Source: Fidelibacterota bacterium (GTDB taxonomy: Bacteria; Marinisomatota; Marinisomatia; Marinisomatales; S15-B10). From it: a DNA stretch of 56,990 nucleotides. The stretch covers positions 15,176-72,165 of the forward strand of contig PAYY01000015.1 in NCBI GenBank assembly GCA_002715465.1, in the 5' to 3' direction. Made by a program: the position numbers and the translations under genes. A model generated the notes under the pieces. The model ran no database searches. It worked only from the letters and a program-made list of their open reading frames with translations, and was not told where the DNA came from. Shown here one piece after another: positions 17,372 through 25,980 of the stretch; position 1 is the first letter of the stretch, and the number at the start of each line of letters is the position of its first letter.

Positions 17372-17569
17372 TTACTTTAAACCCAACATTTTTTTAACAC
17401 GATTTTTATCAGAACTACTTACAATTCCACCTTTTCTAAGAGACCGTTTACGATCCATGCTTTTCCTTGCAAGAAGATGGGATTTATTGGCTTTATTTTT
17501 CCTTAATTTACCACTACCTGTCACTGAAAAACGTTTAGCTGCACCACGTCTAGATTTTAATTTTGGCAT
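17372..17569 (-). CDS. rpmI: 50S ribosomal protein L35
   Basis: 65 residues, full length for L35 of the large ribosomal subunit. Typical features are '[20 protein letters not shown]', the 'KANKSHL' turn, and the C-terminal '[17 protein letters not shown]'. It lies 12 nt after infC and 2 nt before rplT, the classic order. Start ATG with an AAGGA-type ribosome binding site. Confidence 0.98.
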   Translation of the reverse strand: MPKLKSRRGAAKRFSVTGSGKLRKNKANKSHLLARKSMDRKRSLRKGGIVSSSDKNRVKKMLGLK

Positions 17570-17581
17570 TTTATTATATCC

Positions 17582-18094
17582 TTAAATTGGTGACATAACA
17601 ACAGATATTCTTCTACCTTCAAGATCACCTTTCTTCTCAATCTGAGCAACATCTTCAAGTAATGCAACAATACGGTTCATAAGGTCCTCTCCTAAGTCCT
17701 GTCTCGCCATTTCACGTCCACGATACATGATTGTTATTTTTACCTTACTCCCATCAGAAATAAATTTTCTAACTTGATTAACCTTAATTCCTAAATCGTG
17801 ATCACTTATACGAGGTCTGAATCTAACTTCTTTCACTTTAATAACATGCTGTTTTTTCTTACTCTCTTGATCTTTTTTCTTTTGATCATACTTAAGTTTT
17901 CCATAATCCATTATCTTGCAAACCGGGGGCTCTGAATTAGAAGACACCTCAACAAGATCTAAACCTGCATCTTTGGCATGACCAATTGCTTCGGAAATTG
18001 AAACAATACCCATTTGTTGACCGGCATCACCTATTAATCGCACTTCTCTAGCTCTAATGCGATTATTTACTCTAATTTTATCTATTTTTGCGAT
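17582..18094 (-). CDS. infC: Translation initiation factor IF-3, probable ATC start
   Basis: IF-3 binds the 30S subunit and proofreads start-codon choice. The first ATG/GTG/TTG in frame is a GTG at 18043, giving a protein that lacks the essential N-terminal strand. The frame continues upstream with residues matching the family ('KIRVNNRIRAREV' before 'RLIGDAGQQMGIVS'). An ATC at 18094 lies 9 nt after a perfect AAGGAG (18104-18109) and 2 nt after the thrS stop. infC commonly uses AUU or another rare start so that IF-3 represses its own translation, so ATC is adopted (170 residues). The N-domain, lysine-rich linker and C-domain ('KVKEVRFRPRISDHD', 'YRGREMARQDLG') are intact. Confidence 0.93.
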   Translation of the reverse strand: MAKIDKIRVNNRIRAREVRLIGDAGQQMGIVSISEAIGHAKDAGLDLVEVSSNSEPPVCKIMDYGKLKYDQKKKDQESKKKQHVIKVKEVRFRPRISDHDLGIKVNQVRKFISDGSKVKITIMYRGREMARQDLGEDLMNRIVALLEDVAQIEKKGDLEGRRISVVMSPI

Positions 18095-18096
18095 TG

Positions 18097-20016
18097 TTAT
18101 TTTCTCCTTCGTTGTTTTATTTCGTTTTTTAAATCATTAATTAATAAATCAAGACTTATTTGCCCCTGATTCCCAACAAACCGTCTTCTTAAAGACACTT
18201 CATTAGCCTCAACTTCTCTTTTACCAACAATAAGCATAACATTTACTTTCTTTGTTTCAGCATTTCGGATTTTTGCTCCTATTTTTTCAGATCTATCATC
18301 TATTTCAACACGAAGACCAGCAGAATCAAGCTGTTCTTTCACTTTTCTTCCATAATTAGAAAATTTTTCAGAGACTGGAAGGATAATAACTTGGACAGGG
18401 GCAAGCCACAATGGAAAATCTCCTCCACAATGTTCAAGATATACTCCTAGGAATCGTTCTATTGACCCTAGAATTGCTCGATGAATCATAACTGGTCGCT
18501 TATATGATCCATCTTCAGCTACATATTCAAGTTTAAATCGTTCTGGCAAAGTAAAATCAAGCTGAATTGTGCTAAGTTGATGAAACCTTCCTAATGCATC
18601 ACGTGCTTGAAAATCAATTTTAGGTCCATAAAAGGCCCCTTCACCAGGTACTTCAATATAATCAACTTCATGTTTTTGAAGCGATTCGGACAACATCATT
18701 TCAGATCTCTCCCAAAGATGAGAATCACCTAATGCCTTATCAGGTCGTGTACTTAATTCTACTTTTATTGCATCAAAACCAAAAGTAGCTAACACTTCAT
18801 TAACCATTTTTATTAATTCACTAATCTCATCCCCAATTTGATCTGGCTCACAAAAAATATGAGCATCATCTTGACTAAAACTTCTAACTCGTGTAAGACC
18901 AGCAATAACTCCTGCTTTTTCAAATCGATGAAGCCTTCCAAAGTCAGCAATTCTTAAAGGAAGGTCTCTATATGATCGTAATTCTGATGAAAAAAGAATA
19001 GTATGTCCAGGACAATTCATTGGTTTAAGCCCAAATTCTCTTGCTCCTATTTTCATATGATACAAGAATTCTCTAAAAAGATCCCAATGGCCAGATTTTT
19101 TCCAAAGTTCAATGTCATAGATAAGTGGTGTGATCACTTCATGATAATTAAATTTCAAATAAAGTTCGCGAATAAAATTTTCTAATTCTTGATAAATTAC
19201 TGTTCCTTTAGGTAGGAAAAATGGGCTTCCTGGAGAAAGTTTGTCAAAAAAGAATAAATCGAGTTCTTTTCCTAATTTCCGATGGTCTCGATCTTTTGCA
19301 GCTTCAACCTGATCTAAATATTCAACTAATGCCTCTTTTGAATAAAAAGCTGTTCCATAAATTCTTTGAAGCATTTTGTTCTTTTCATCACCTCTCCAAT
19401 ATGCACCTGCTGTACTTAGAAGTTTAAAATATTTAATCATACCAGTTGAACTAAGGTGTGGACCTCGACAAAGATCAACAAATTCTCCTTGTGTATATGT
19501 CGTAATTATTTCATTATCATTAAAATCATTTATCATTTCAACTTTATAAGATTCATTTTTTTTAGCAAAAATTTTTCTTGCAGATTCAGGATCCAGTTCT
19601 TCGCGAATAACAATAAAATTTTCCGCTGAAAGTTCAATCATTCGATTTTCTATTTTTTCTAAATCATGTTCACTAAAAGATCCTTCGATGTCAAAATCAT
19701 AGTAAAATCGATTGTATATAGCTGGACCAATAGTCATTTGTGCATCAGGAAAAAATTCTTTTACAGCCTGCGCCATAAGATGGGCTGTACTATGAAGCAA
19801 AAGAGCATGTCCTTCTTCACTATCTGAACTTATACGAGATAATATAGAATCTGATACTATACCTCTATTTAAATCCCACATCTGACCATTAACCATAACA
19901 GCAACAGTATCCTTAATTAAGGATGGATCAATATCCTGTAAAATTTCTGATGCGGGTGTATTATGCGGATAATTCACCTCTTTATAACCATCTACTTTAA
20001 TGCTAACTTTTTTCAT
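18097..20016 (-). CDS. thrS: Threonyl-tRNA synthetase
   Basis: ThrRS charges tRNA-Thr and edits mischarged serine. From ATG at 20016 the product is 639 residues, the family norm. TGS domain about 1-60; editing/SAD domain ('HSTAHLMAQAVKEFFPDAQ', 'DLCRGPHL') 65-225; class II core with zinc-ligand motif 'MNCPGH', 'RSFSQDDAHIF' and 'GAFYGPKIDF'; anticodon-binding domain from about 535. An in-frame upstream ATG at 20073 lies inside tRNA-Val and gives a typical tRNA-readthrough peptide, so it is rejected. AAAAAGG precedes the chosen start. The 3' end overlaps the infC ribosome-binding site, coupling the two genes. Confidence 0.97.
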   Translation of the reverse strand: MKKVSIKVDGYKEVNYPHNTPASEILQDIDPSLIKDTVAVMVNGQMWDLNRGIVSDSILSRISSDSEEGHALLLHSTAHLMAQAVKEFFPDAQMTIGPAIYNRFYYDFDIEGSFSEHDLEKIENRMIELSAENFIVIREELDPESARKIFAKKNESYKVEMINDFNDNEIITTYTQGEFVDLCRGPHLSSTGMIKYFKLLSTAGAYWRGDEKNKMLQRIYGTAFYSKEALVEYLDQVEAAKDRDHRKLGKELDLFFFDKLSPGSPFFLPKGTVIYQELENFIRELYLKFNYHEVITPLIYDIELWKKSGHWDLFREFLYHMKIGAREFGLKPMNCPGHTILFSSELRSYRDLPLRIADFGRLHRFEKAGVIAGLTRVRSFSQDDAHIFCEPDQIGDEISELIKMVNEVLATFGFDAIKVELSTRPDKALGDSHLWERSEMMLSESLQKHEVDYIEVPGEGAFYGPKIDFQARDALGRFHQLSTIQLDFTLPERFKLEYVAEDGSYKRPVMIHRAILGSIERFLGVYLEHCGGDFPLWLAPVQVIILPVSEKFSNYGRKVKEQLDSAGLRVEIDDRSEKIGAKIRNAETKKVNVMLIVGKREVEANEVSLRRRFVGNQGQISLDLLINDLKNEIKQRRRK

Positions 20017-20036
20017 AAAAACCTTTTTTAATTCTG

Positions 20037-20110
20037 TGGGCGATACTGGATTTGAACCAGTGACCTCTGCCATGTCAAGACAGCGCTCTAACCAACTGAG
20101 CTAATCACCC
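20037..20110 (-). tRNA. tRNA-Val (anticodon GAC)
   Basis: A 74-nt cloverleaf reads from 20110 down to 20037. The acceptor stem GGGTGAT pairs with ATCGCCC. The D-arm is GCTC/GAGC. The anticodon stem CTGTC/GGCAG holds loop TTGACAT, anticodon GAC. The T-arm is ACTGG/CCAGT with TTCAAAT. CCA is not encoded. It sits 20 nt before the thrS ATG on the same strand, so the tRNA is probably cut from the thrS leader transcript. Confidence 0.95.
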
Positions 20111-20171
20111 GAAGCAAGACGAATTTAGAATTACACCTTTCCTAAGCAAAAGTTTATTAAATAATATTTTA

Positions 20172-21812
20172 TCAATTTTTAAAAGGATCTAAAGTAAATC
20201 CATAAACAATATCATCCGACAATACTTCAATTGCTTTCAAAATAGCCGGATCATCATCAAATGATGATTCAATACGACCAGATAAACCTCCAATAACCCA
20301 AGATAAATTTCTTTTAAGCATTAATCTAATATTATCAATTTCATTTTGAAACATTTGATCTTTATCAACCTCATAGTATTTTTTTAACACTGAGATTGAA
20401 TGTTCAACTCTTTTGTCAGATCCTATATCATCAGTTAATAATTCCTCCAACTTATCGATATGTGTTTTTACTTCTGATTTTGGATTTAACTTCTTGGAGT
20501 CAAGAAAATCTTGAAAATCAACAACAACAGGATCAGTAATTATAACTGGAGCATCTAATTCTTTTTCTTTTACATATCTAGAACTGAACTGAAAAAATAA
20601 ACCTTTCCTCCAAATTTCACTAGTAAGTAAAGGTGTCTTGGCTTCTTCAATCAAAAAATCTGGATTGATACCACCATTAGCTATTACTTTTCTACCATTT
20701 GTAGTGACAAAAATAGAATCAGAAGTTTCGTCACCTTTAGCAACATCAGTTCTTAAATAATCTGGCTTTTGAATAAGTCTTCCAGATGGTATATAATATT
20801 TGGCCGTAGTCATCTTAAGAGTTTTTGATTCATCTAATTGAAAAGCAGTTTGTACAAGGCCTTTACCAAATGAAATATTCCCAACGACAATACCACGATC
20901 AAGATCTTGAATAGCACCAGCAACTATTTCACTTGCTGAAGCACTTCCTCCGTCAATCAAAACAGCAAGTTTAACTTTTTCACCAATAATTGGTTCACTT
21001 TGAGATTTGAAAGAACGTGCTGACTTATCTGATCTTCCTGACATGGAAACAATTTCCAGTCCTGGCTTCACGAACATATCAACTATACTAACAGCTGCAT
21101 CCATTAAACCCCCAGGATTACCTCTCAAATCCAAAATAATTCTTTCGGCTCCTTGATTATCTAAACTCATCAATGCTTCTCGCATTTCAGCTGAAGAATT
21201 ACGTGAGAATCTATTTAACCTCAGGTAACCTGTAATTCTATCAATCATTCCTGAATAACTGACATCTTTTATTTTTATAGTGCTACGAGTAAGGGAATAA
21301 TCAATATCATTTTCACCCCATCTTCGAACAGTGAGCTTAACTATTGTTCCTTTGGCGCCCCTTATTTTTTCTGCTGCTTCATCCATTTTCATATCACTTG
21401 TTAATAAATCATCAACAGCTATAATCTTATCTCCACTACGGATGCCAGCTTTTTGAGCTGGAGAGTCATCCATTGGAGCAATAACTGTAAGAGAATCATC
21501 TCTAACACTCATTTGGATACCTACACCACCATAATTCCCCTGAGTAAGAACTGTTATTTGATGTCTATCATTCTTCTCAAGAAAAACCGAATATGGATCT
21601 AAGGCTTCAAGCATTCCTTCAATACCAGCTGAAGCAAGTTTTTTAGGGTCAATCTGATCAGCATAATCTGTCATAATTCTTTTATAAACTTCATACACTA
21701 AACGCCAATTTGATGATACATCTCTATATACATCAGATTGAGCAAAGGAAATAATTATAAATAGAAGAATACTTATAAAAATGGGATATCTTTTATACAA
21801 CCTATTTTTCAT
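20172..21812 (-). CDS. Carboxy-terminal processing protease (S41 family, PDZ)
   Basis: Periplasmic serine protease of the CtpA/Prc type, cutting the C-termini of envelope proteins or lytic-transglycosylase partners. 546 residues: signal/anchor about 8-24; N-terminal helical cap; PDZ domain about 92-165 ('NYGGVGIQM', 'PAQKAGIRSGDKI'); S41 core with 'LDLRGNPGG' (228-235). The catalytic serine lies in the S290-S294 cluster ('GGSASASEI') with K317 ('SFGKGLVQ'). The C-terminal ~150 residues are an extra helical region. It overlaps tmk by 4 nt at its start. Downstream are tRNA-Val and thrS. The exact substrate is unknown. Confidence 0.95.
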   Translation of the reverse strand: MKNRLYKRYPIFISILLFIIISFAQSDVYRDVSSNWRLVYEVYKRIMTDYADQIDPKKLASAGIEGMLEALDPYSVFLEKNDRHQITVLTQGNYGGVGIQMSVRDDSLTVIAPMDDSPAQKAGIRSGDKIIAVDDLLTSDMKMDEAAEKIRGAKGTIVKLTVRRWGENDIDYSLTRSTIKIKDVSYSGMIDRITGYLRLNRFSRNSSAEMREALMSLDNQGAERIILDLRGNPGGLMDAAVSIVDMFVKPGLEIVSMSGRSDKSARSFKSQSEPIIGEKVKLAVLIDGGSASASEIVAGAIQDLDRGIVVGNISFGKGLVQTAFQLDESKTLKMTTAKYYIPSGRLIQKPDYLRTDVAKGDETSDSIFVTTNGRKVIANGGINPDFLIEEAKTPLLTSEIWRKGLFFQFSSRYVKEKELDAPVIITDPVVVDFQDFLDSKKLNPKSEVKTHIDKLEELLTDDIGSDKRVEHSISVLKKYYEVDKDQMFQNEIDNIRLMLKRNLSWVIGGLSGRIESSFDDDPAILKAIEVLSDDIVYGFTLDPFKN

Positions 21813-22429
21813 TCAATAATCTTTCTTACTTCATCAAATATTTCTTTAGCTAATAAATCAGGTTTTTTTAATCCATTAAGAGTAATATACCTTTCAGGTT
21901 CTTCTTCAGCAAGTGTGATAAAACTGTTACCCACCTTCTCAAGAAATTTAATTCCAGAAGACTCAATTCGATCTTGATCCCTATCATCAAACCGGCTAAT
22001 TGCATCTTTTATTGAAAGATGAAGGAAAAAAGTTTTGTCAGGTTGAGCCAACTCAAAAGAAAAACGATTAATTTCTCTTATCCAATCTTCTGATAAACCA
22101 CGACCAGCTACTTGATATGCTAAAGAAGAATCAAAATATCTATCACAAAGAATTACTTTCCCAGAAATAATTTCTGGAACAATAATTTCTCGAACGAGTT
22201 GTGCTCTACTAGCTGCCATAAGAAGAGCTTCACAATCATTATTAATCATTTTGTTATTCGGATCCAAAAGAATTGAGCGAATGGCTTCTGATACTTGTGT
22301 ACCACCAGGTTCCCGTAAAGTTATAACTTCCTTTCCTAATTTCGTGAGTGACTCTGAAAGGTAATTAATTTGAGTAGATTTGCCACAGCCATCAATACCT
22401 TCAAAACTAAAAAAATATCCACTTTTCAT
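21809..22429 (-). CDS. tmk: Thymidylate kinase
   Basis: Phosphorylates dTMP to dTDP in DNA precursor synthesis. 206 residues, normal. P-loop G11-S18 ('GIDGCGKS'), 'REPGGT' near 40, the DR(Y/H) motif 'CDRYFDSSLAYQ' near 95, and a C-terminal helix. The LID region does not carry the dense arginine set of E. coli, so the type I/II assignment is open. It overlaps the protease gene by 4 nt and follows rsmI by 9 nt. The run is compact and probably one operon. Confidence 0.96.
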   Translation of the reverse strand: MKSGYFFSFEGIDGCGKSTQINYLSESLTKLGKEVITLREPGGTQVSEAIRSILLDPNNKMINNDCEALLMAASRAQLVREIIVPEIISGKVILCDRYFDSSLAYQVAGRGLSEDWIREINRFSFELAQPDKTFFLHLSIKDAISRFDDRDQDRIESSGIKFLEKVGNSFITLAEEEPERYITLNGLKKPDLLAKEIFDEVRKIIE

Positions 22430-22438
22430 TTTTTGTAA

Positions 22439-23134
22439 TTAATCAAAATATACGTTTTTAGAATCCTTACCAATGATTAATGTAATTTCTCCTTTTATAT
22501 TACGATAAGAAAAAACTTTTTCAGCATCAATCAAACTACCCCTCCATATTTCTTCGTGAATTTTAGTTAATTCACGACAAATTACAACTGGACGATTTCC
22601 AAGAGTAATCTTAAGATCTTTGAGTGTTCTCATCAACCTCTTTGGAGATTCAAAAATGATTATTGTTCGTTCTTCAGCGAACAATGATTTTAATTTATGA
22701 GATCTACCCTTTTTTTTTGGTAAAAAACCTTCAAAAACAAAACGGTCTGTGGGCAATCCAGAAACCACTAAGGCAGTTAATACTGCTGATGCTCCTGGAA
22801 TAGAAATAATTTTCACACCTATTGAAATACATCTTCTTACAAGGCGATAACCTGGATCGCTTATACAAGGTGTCCCAGCATCTGTAATTAGAGCAATATC
22901 ATGGCCATCAATTATCTTTTTTATAGCAGATTCAATTCTTTTTTCTCGATTATATTCGTTATAACTAATCATTGAAACAGAAATATTATAAGTTTTGAAA
23001 AGTTTAATACTTCTCCGAGTATCTTCTGCAAAGATATAATCTACATTTTGTAAAACCTCTATAGATCGGAAAGAAATATCTTTTAAATTTCCAATAGGTG
23101 TGCTAACTATGTAAAGTTTACCGATATTGGTCAA
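22439..23134 (-). CDS. rsmI: 16S rRNA 2'-O-ribose C1402 methyltransferase RsmI, short C-terminus
   Basis: RsmI methylates the 2'-O of C1402 in the decoding centre. The tetrapyrrole-methylase-like fold is clear: 'LYIVSTPIGNLKDISFRS' (8-25), 'FAEDTRRS', 'TDAGTPCISDPGYRLV' near 80, 'IPGASAVLTALVVSGLPTDRF' near 110, 'FEGFLPKKKGR'. At 231 residues it is about 50 shorter than E. coli RsmI (286) and lacks the small C-terminal domain. The TTG start (23134) overlaps the lat stop as TTGA. The shortening may be a lineage feature; no frameshift is visible. Confidence 0.93.
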   Translation of the reverse strand: MTNIGKLYIVSTPIGNLKDISFRSIEVLQNVDYIFAEDTRRSIKLFKTYNISVSMISYNEYNREKRIESAIKKIIDGHDIALITDAGTPCISDPGYRLVRRCISIGVKIISIPGASAVLTALVVSGLPTDRFVFEGFLPKKKGRSHKLKSLFAEERTIIIFESPKRLMRTLKDLKITLGNRPVVICRELTKIHEEIWRGSLIDAEKVFSYRNIKGEITLIIGKDSKNVYFD

Positions 23135-24450
23135 GTTCTAATTTCATTTAAACTTTTTCTTATAATTGAAAAACCTTGATCTAGTTCAACTTCAGAAATA
23201 TTCAATGCTGGACGAAAACGTACAGACTTTTTTCCAGAACCAATTATAATGGCACCATTCTTTATTATTGAATTAATTAATTTATCTCTAAGCTTTGTAT
23301 TTGGTAAGTCAAATGCACACATAAGACCAAGTCCTCTAGAGTTTGATACTAAATCACTATAATCATTTTGAATTAAATTTAACTGTTCAAGTAAATAATT
23401 TCCGGTTATTGCCGCTTTACGGATTAAATCTTCCTCTTGAATAATATTAAGATAAATCGTCAAACGAACCATGTCAGTGAGGTTTCCTCCCCAAGTAGAA
23501 TTAATTCTACTTGACTCATTGAAAACATTATTCTCTATTTCATCAACACGTGAAGAAGAAACGACACCACAAACTTGTGTTTTTTTCCCAAAACACATCA
23601 TATCAGGAGGTATATCATTATTTTGCCAAGCCCACCATTCACCAGTTATCCCCATACCTGATTGGACTTCATCGAAAATAAGAATGATCTCCTCCTCATT
23701 ACAAATTTCTCTTATTTTTTGAAAAAATTCTTTTCTAAAATGGTTATCTCCCCCCTCACCCTGAATAGGTTCAAGGATGAAAGAGGCTATTTTGTTCCCA
23801 TATTTGAAAATGGCATTTTTAATTTCATTTATAGCTTTAGTTTCTAGTGTTTGTACTTTTCTCAGATTCTCTTCATTCTTTGGAAATGTGACTATTGGGT
23901 TAGTAATTCTTGGCCAATTAAAGATAGGAAAATAATCAGTTTTCCTTGAATCAGAAGTATTAGTCAAAGACAAAGTATAACCAGTCCTACCATGAAAGCA
24001 ATCTTTCAAATGCATCACCATAGATCCTCCTTCATATTTGCCTTTTGATTTGAAATTCTTTTTTATCTTCCAATCAAAACTTGCCTTAATTGCATTCTCT
24101 ACACCTAAAGCCCCACCTTCAATAAAAAAACAATATTTAAAAACTTCTGGAACAGCTATCTTAAAAAAAGAATTATAACACTCAGCTAAAAATGTTGTAT
24201 ACATTTCAGAGTTAGCGGGTTTATTTAAAGATGCTTTTGTTAATAGATCTTTATGTTTTAATAATTTTGGATGATTATAACCAATAGGAATAGATCCATA
24301 CATGTTGAAAAAGTCTAGATATTTGCGTCCATCATTTGCATCAAACAACCAAGAGCCATAACTTTTTTCTAGATCCACAATAAGATCAAAGCCATCATCA
24401 ATAATATGTTTTTTTATAGTTTTTCTTGTATTCTCAATATTTATAATCAT
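23131..24450 (-). CDS. lat: L-lysine 6-transaminase (class III aminotransferase)
   Basis: PLP enzyme moving the epsilon-amino group of lysine to 2-oxoglutarate, giving alpha-aminoadipate semialdehyde/piperideine-6-carboxylate. 439 residues. Motifs specific to the LAT branch rather than general ornithine/GABA aminotransferases are 'SLNKPANSEMY' (74-84), 'FIEGGALGVENAIKASFDWK' (109-128), 'HGRTGYTLSLTNT' (153-165), 'EPIQGEGGDNHFR' (227-239), 'FDEVQSGMGITG' and 'CFGKKTQVCG' with the PLP lysine at K289/K290, and 'RINSTWGGNLTDMVR'. No lysine-degradation partner (semialdehyde dehydrogenase) lies nearby. It overlaps rsmI by 4 nt, so transcription is with housekeeping genes. Confidence 0.92.
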   Translation of the reverse strand: MIINIENTRKTIKKHIIDDGFDLIVDLEKSYGSWLFDANDGRKYLDFFNMYGSIPIGYNHPKLLKHKDLLTKASLNKPANSEMYTTFLAECYNSFFKIAVPEVFKYCFFIEGGALGVENAIKASFDWKIKKNFKSKGKYEGGSMVMHLKDCFHGRTGYTLSLTNTSDSRKTDYFPIFNWPRITNPIVTFPKNEENLRKVQTLETKAINEIKNAIFKYGNKIASFILEPIQGEGGDNHFRKEFFQKIREICNEEEIILIFDEVQSGMGITGEWWAWQNNDIPPDMMCFGKKTQVCGVVSSSRVDEIENNVFNESSRINSTWGGNLTDMVRLTIYLNIIQEEDLIRKAAITGNYLLEQLNLIQNDYSDLVSNSRGLGLMCAFDLPNTKLRDKLINSIIKNGAIIIGSGKKSVRFRPALNISEVELDQGFSIIRKSLNEIRT

Positions 24451-24658
24451 TAATCAATTCATCGTGTTTATCATCAACCTATTAAGAGGAATATTTTATA
24501 TTTAAAAATAAATGATAGTTTACGCATATTTTATGTTCTAAAGTGATGATCCTTAAATTTTAAAGATGTAAAATTGATTGACTGGGAAATCTGGTTAGTT
24601 CAATTGTCTTTTTACAATTATGGCAATAGAATAATAACATGAAATTATTCATAGTTAT

Positions 24659-25519
24659 TTAATAAATAAAATTATTTGCATATAGAAACATTAGCGGAGA
24701 AGCAATAATTAAAGAATCAAATCTATCTAAAATACCACCATGACCAGCTAATAAATTTGAAGTATCTTTAACCCCAATATCACGTTTTATTAGAGATTCA
24801 GCAAAATCTCCAGCTTGGCCAAATATTCCTATCACAATAGAAAAAACTAGAAAATCAATATAATTCAATGATGTATATCTTGAAGCAATTGCATCCGTTT
24901 CCATTAATATTATAAAAAATATAAATGTTGCAGTCAAACCAGCAATACCCCCAGCAACAGTTTTTCGTGGACTTATGTTTACTAATATTTTTCTTTTCCC
25001 AAAAAATCGACCTACTACATATGCGGCAGAATCACAAATCCAAACACCACAGAAAAGACAAAAAGTTAATTTCATTCCCATATCAGGAACTACTGGATCA
25101 ATTTGTCTCAAAGCTACCATCGAGCCAAGAAGTAAAGGTATATAAAGGATTCCGGCAAGAGTGAATAGGATATTGGAAAGAGCATTAGGCTTTCCTCTAA
25201 ATAATTCAGCTAGTACTATTATTGGAGTAAAAAGTAAAAGCATTTCACCATGTCTAAAAATTGTTAATGGATGGCCTAGGCCAAAATAATATTGAAGAAT
25301 AATAAAAAAAGTAACAATATATCCAAAAATGAACTGAGGATAAATTTTTTGATACTTTCCTAAAAGGAAAAATTCTCTGAGGGATAGGATAGAGACTAGA
25401 GTTACAAATATAAAAAATGTTATTTCACCTAAAAATATTATTAATATAATTGAAGGGATTCCAAGTAGATTTACAAGTGTCCTCCCTCCAGAAGATTCAG
25501 TTTTAGATTTTGTTATGAT
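24659..25519 (-). CDS. cdsA: Phosphatidate cytidylyltransferase with non-canonical (ATC/ATA) start
   Basis: Makes CDP-diacylglycerol from phosphatidate and CTP in the inner membrane. The C-terminal CDS signature is intact ('SLIKRDIGVKDTSNLLAGHGG', 'DRFDS'). The first ATG in frame (25243) would give only 194 residues. The frame is open upstream to a stop at 25523-25525 and encodes a further ~92 family-like residues ('RTLVNLLGIPSIILIIF', 'LREFFLLGKY') with transmembrane helices, giving ~286 residues, the family size. There is no ATG, GTG or TTG in that extension. ATC at 25519 overlaps the rlpA stop by 1 nt (TAATC) and sits 6 nt after AAAGGA (25526-25531). ATA at 25516 is the alternative. Confidence 0.85.
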   Translation of the reverse strand: MITKSKTESSGGRTLVNLLGIPSIILIIFLGEITFFIFVTLVSILSLREFFLLGKYQKIYPQFIFGYIVTFFIILQYYFGLGHPLTIFRHGEMLLLFTPIIVLAELFRGKPNALSNILFTLAGILYIPLLLGSMVALRQIDPVVPDMGMKLTFCLFCGVWICDSAAYVVGRFFGKRKILVNISPRKTVAGGIAGLTATFIFFIILMETDAIASRYTSLNYIDFLVFSIVIGIFGQAGDFAESLIKRDIGVKDTSNLLAGHGGILDRFDSLIIASPLMFLYANNFIY

Positions 25520-25980
25520 TAACTATCCTTTCTCTTCATATATTTATTATCACCGAATTCAATTACTTCAATTTTTACTCTTGCTGTTCCATGCTCAACA
25601 AATTCTAATTTAACAGCAGCGCCATAAGAACAATCCAAAATCCTACCTTTAGCATATGGTCCACGATCATTAATTCTTAAAGTAAGCGACTTTGTATTAT
25701 CAAGATTTGTCACCTTTACAATGGTATTAAACGGAAGAGTCTTGTGAGCAGCTGTTAAACCATACATATCATAAGTTTCTCCATTAGCTGTTACTTTACC
25801 ATGAAAATCTTCCGCATAAAACGAGGAAACACCAGACATTGTTTTCCTATGTTTTACTTTACTATTAGCAACAGAATTTTTCTTGTCATTACTTAACTGA
25901 TGACCATATCTAGGAGCTGGAATACAACCTAAGATAAAAGTAAATAGAACTAATAGCGATAATCTAATAATTAGTTTCAA
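25519..25980 (-). CDS. rlpA: RlpA-like lipoprotein (septal ring lytic transglycosylase type)
   Basis: 153 residues. Lipoprotein signal with lipobox 'ILGC' (C19). The double-psi beta-barrel (about 48-145) has 'GVSSFYAEDFHGKVTANGE', 'LTAAHKTLPFN' (His) and 'LRINDRGPY' (Asp), matching the catalytic His/Asp of RlpA, which cleaves denuded peptidoglycan at division sites. It lacks the C-terminal SPOR domain of E. coli RlpA, as in many other lineages. Start TTG (25980), overlapping pyrD by 17 nt; stop coupled to cdsA. Envelope location inferred from the lipobox. Confidence 0.9.
   Translation of the reverse strand: MKLIIRLSLLVLFTFILGCIPAPRYGHQLSNDKKNSVANSKVKHRKTMSGVSSFYAEDFHGKVTANGETYDMYGLTAAHKTLPFNTIVKVTNLDNTKSLTLRINDRGPYAKGRILDCSYGAAVKLEFVEHGTARVKIEVIEFGDNKYMKRKDS

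Noticed and set aside
17582..18043. infC starting at GTG 18043
   Set aside because: This would remove the conserved N-terminal strand ('RVNNRIRAREV'), which is encoded in frame upstream with a perfect AAGGAG.
20017..20073. N-terminal extension of ThrS (starting MAEVTGSNPVSP)
   Set aside because: This peptide is the in-frame translation of tRNA-Val, a known annotation artefact. The family start and ribosome site are at 20016.
24659..25243. cdsA as a truncated 194-residue gene or pseudogene
   Set aside because: The missing N-terminus is encoded in the same frame directly upstream and a ribosome site precedes ATC; only the start codon is unusual.
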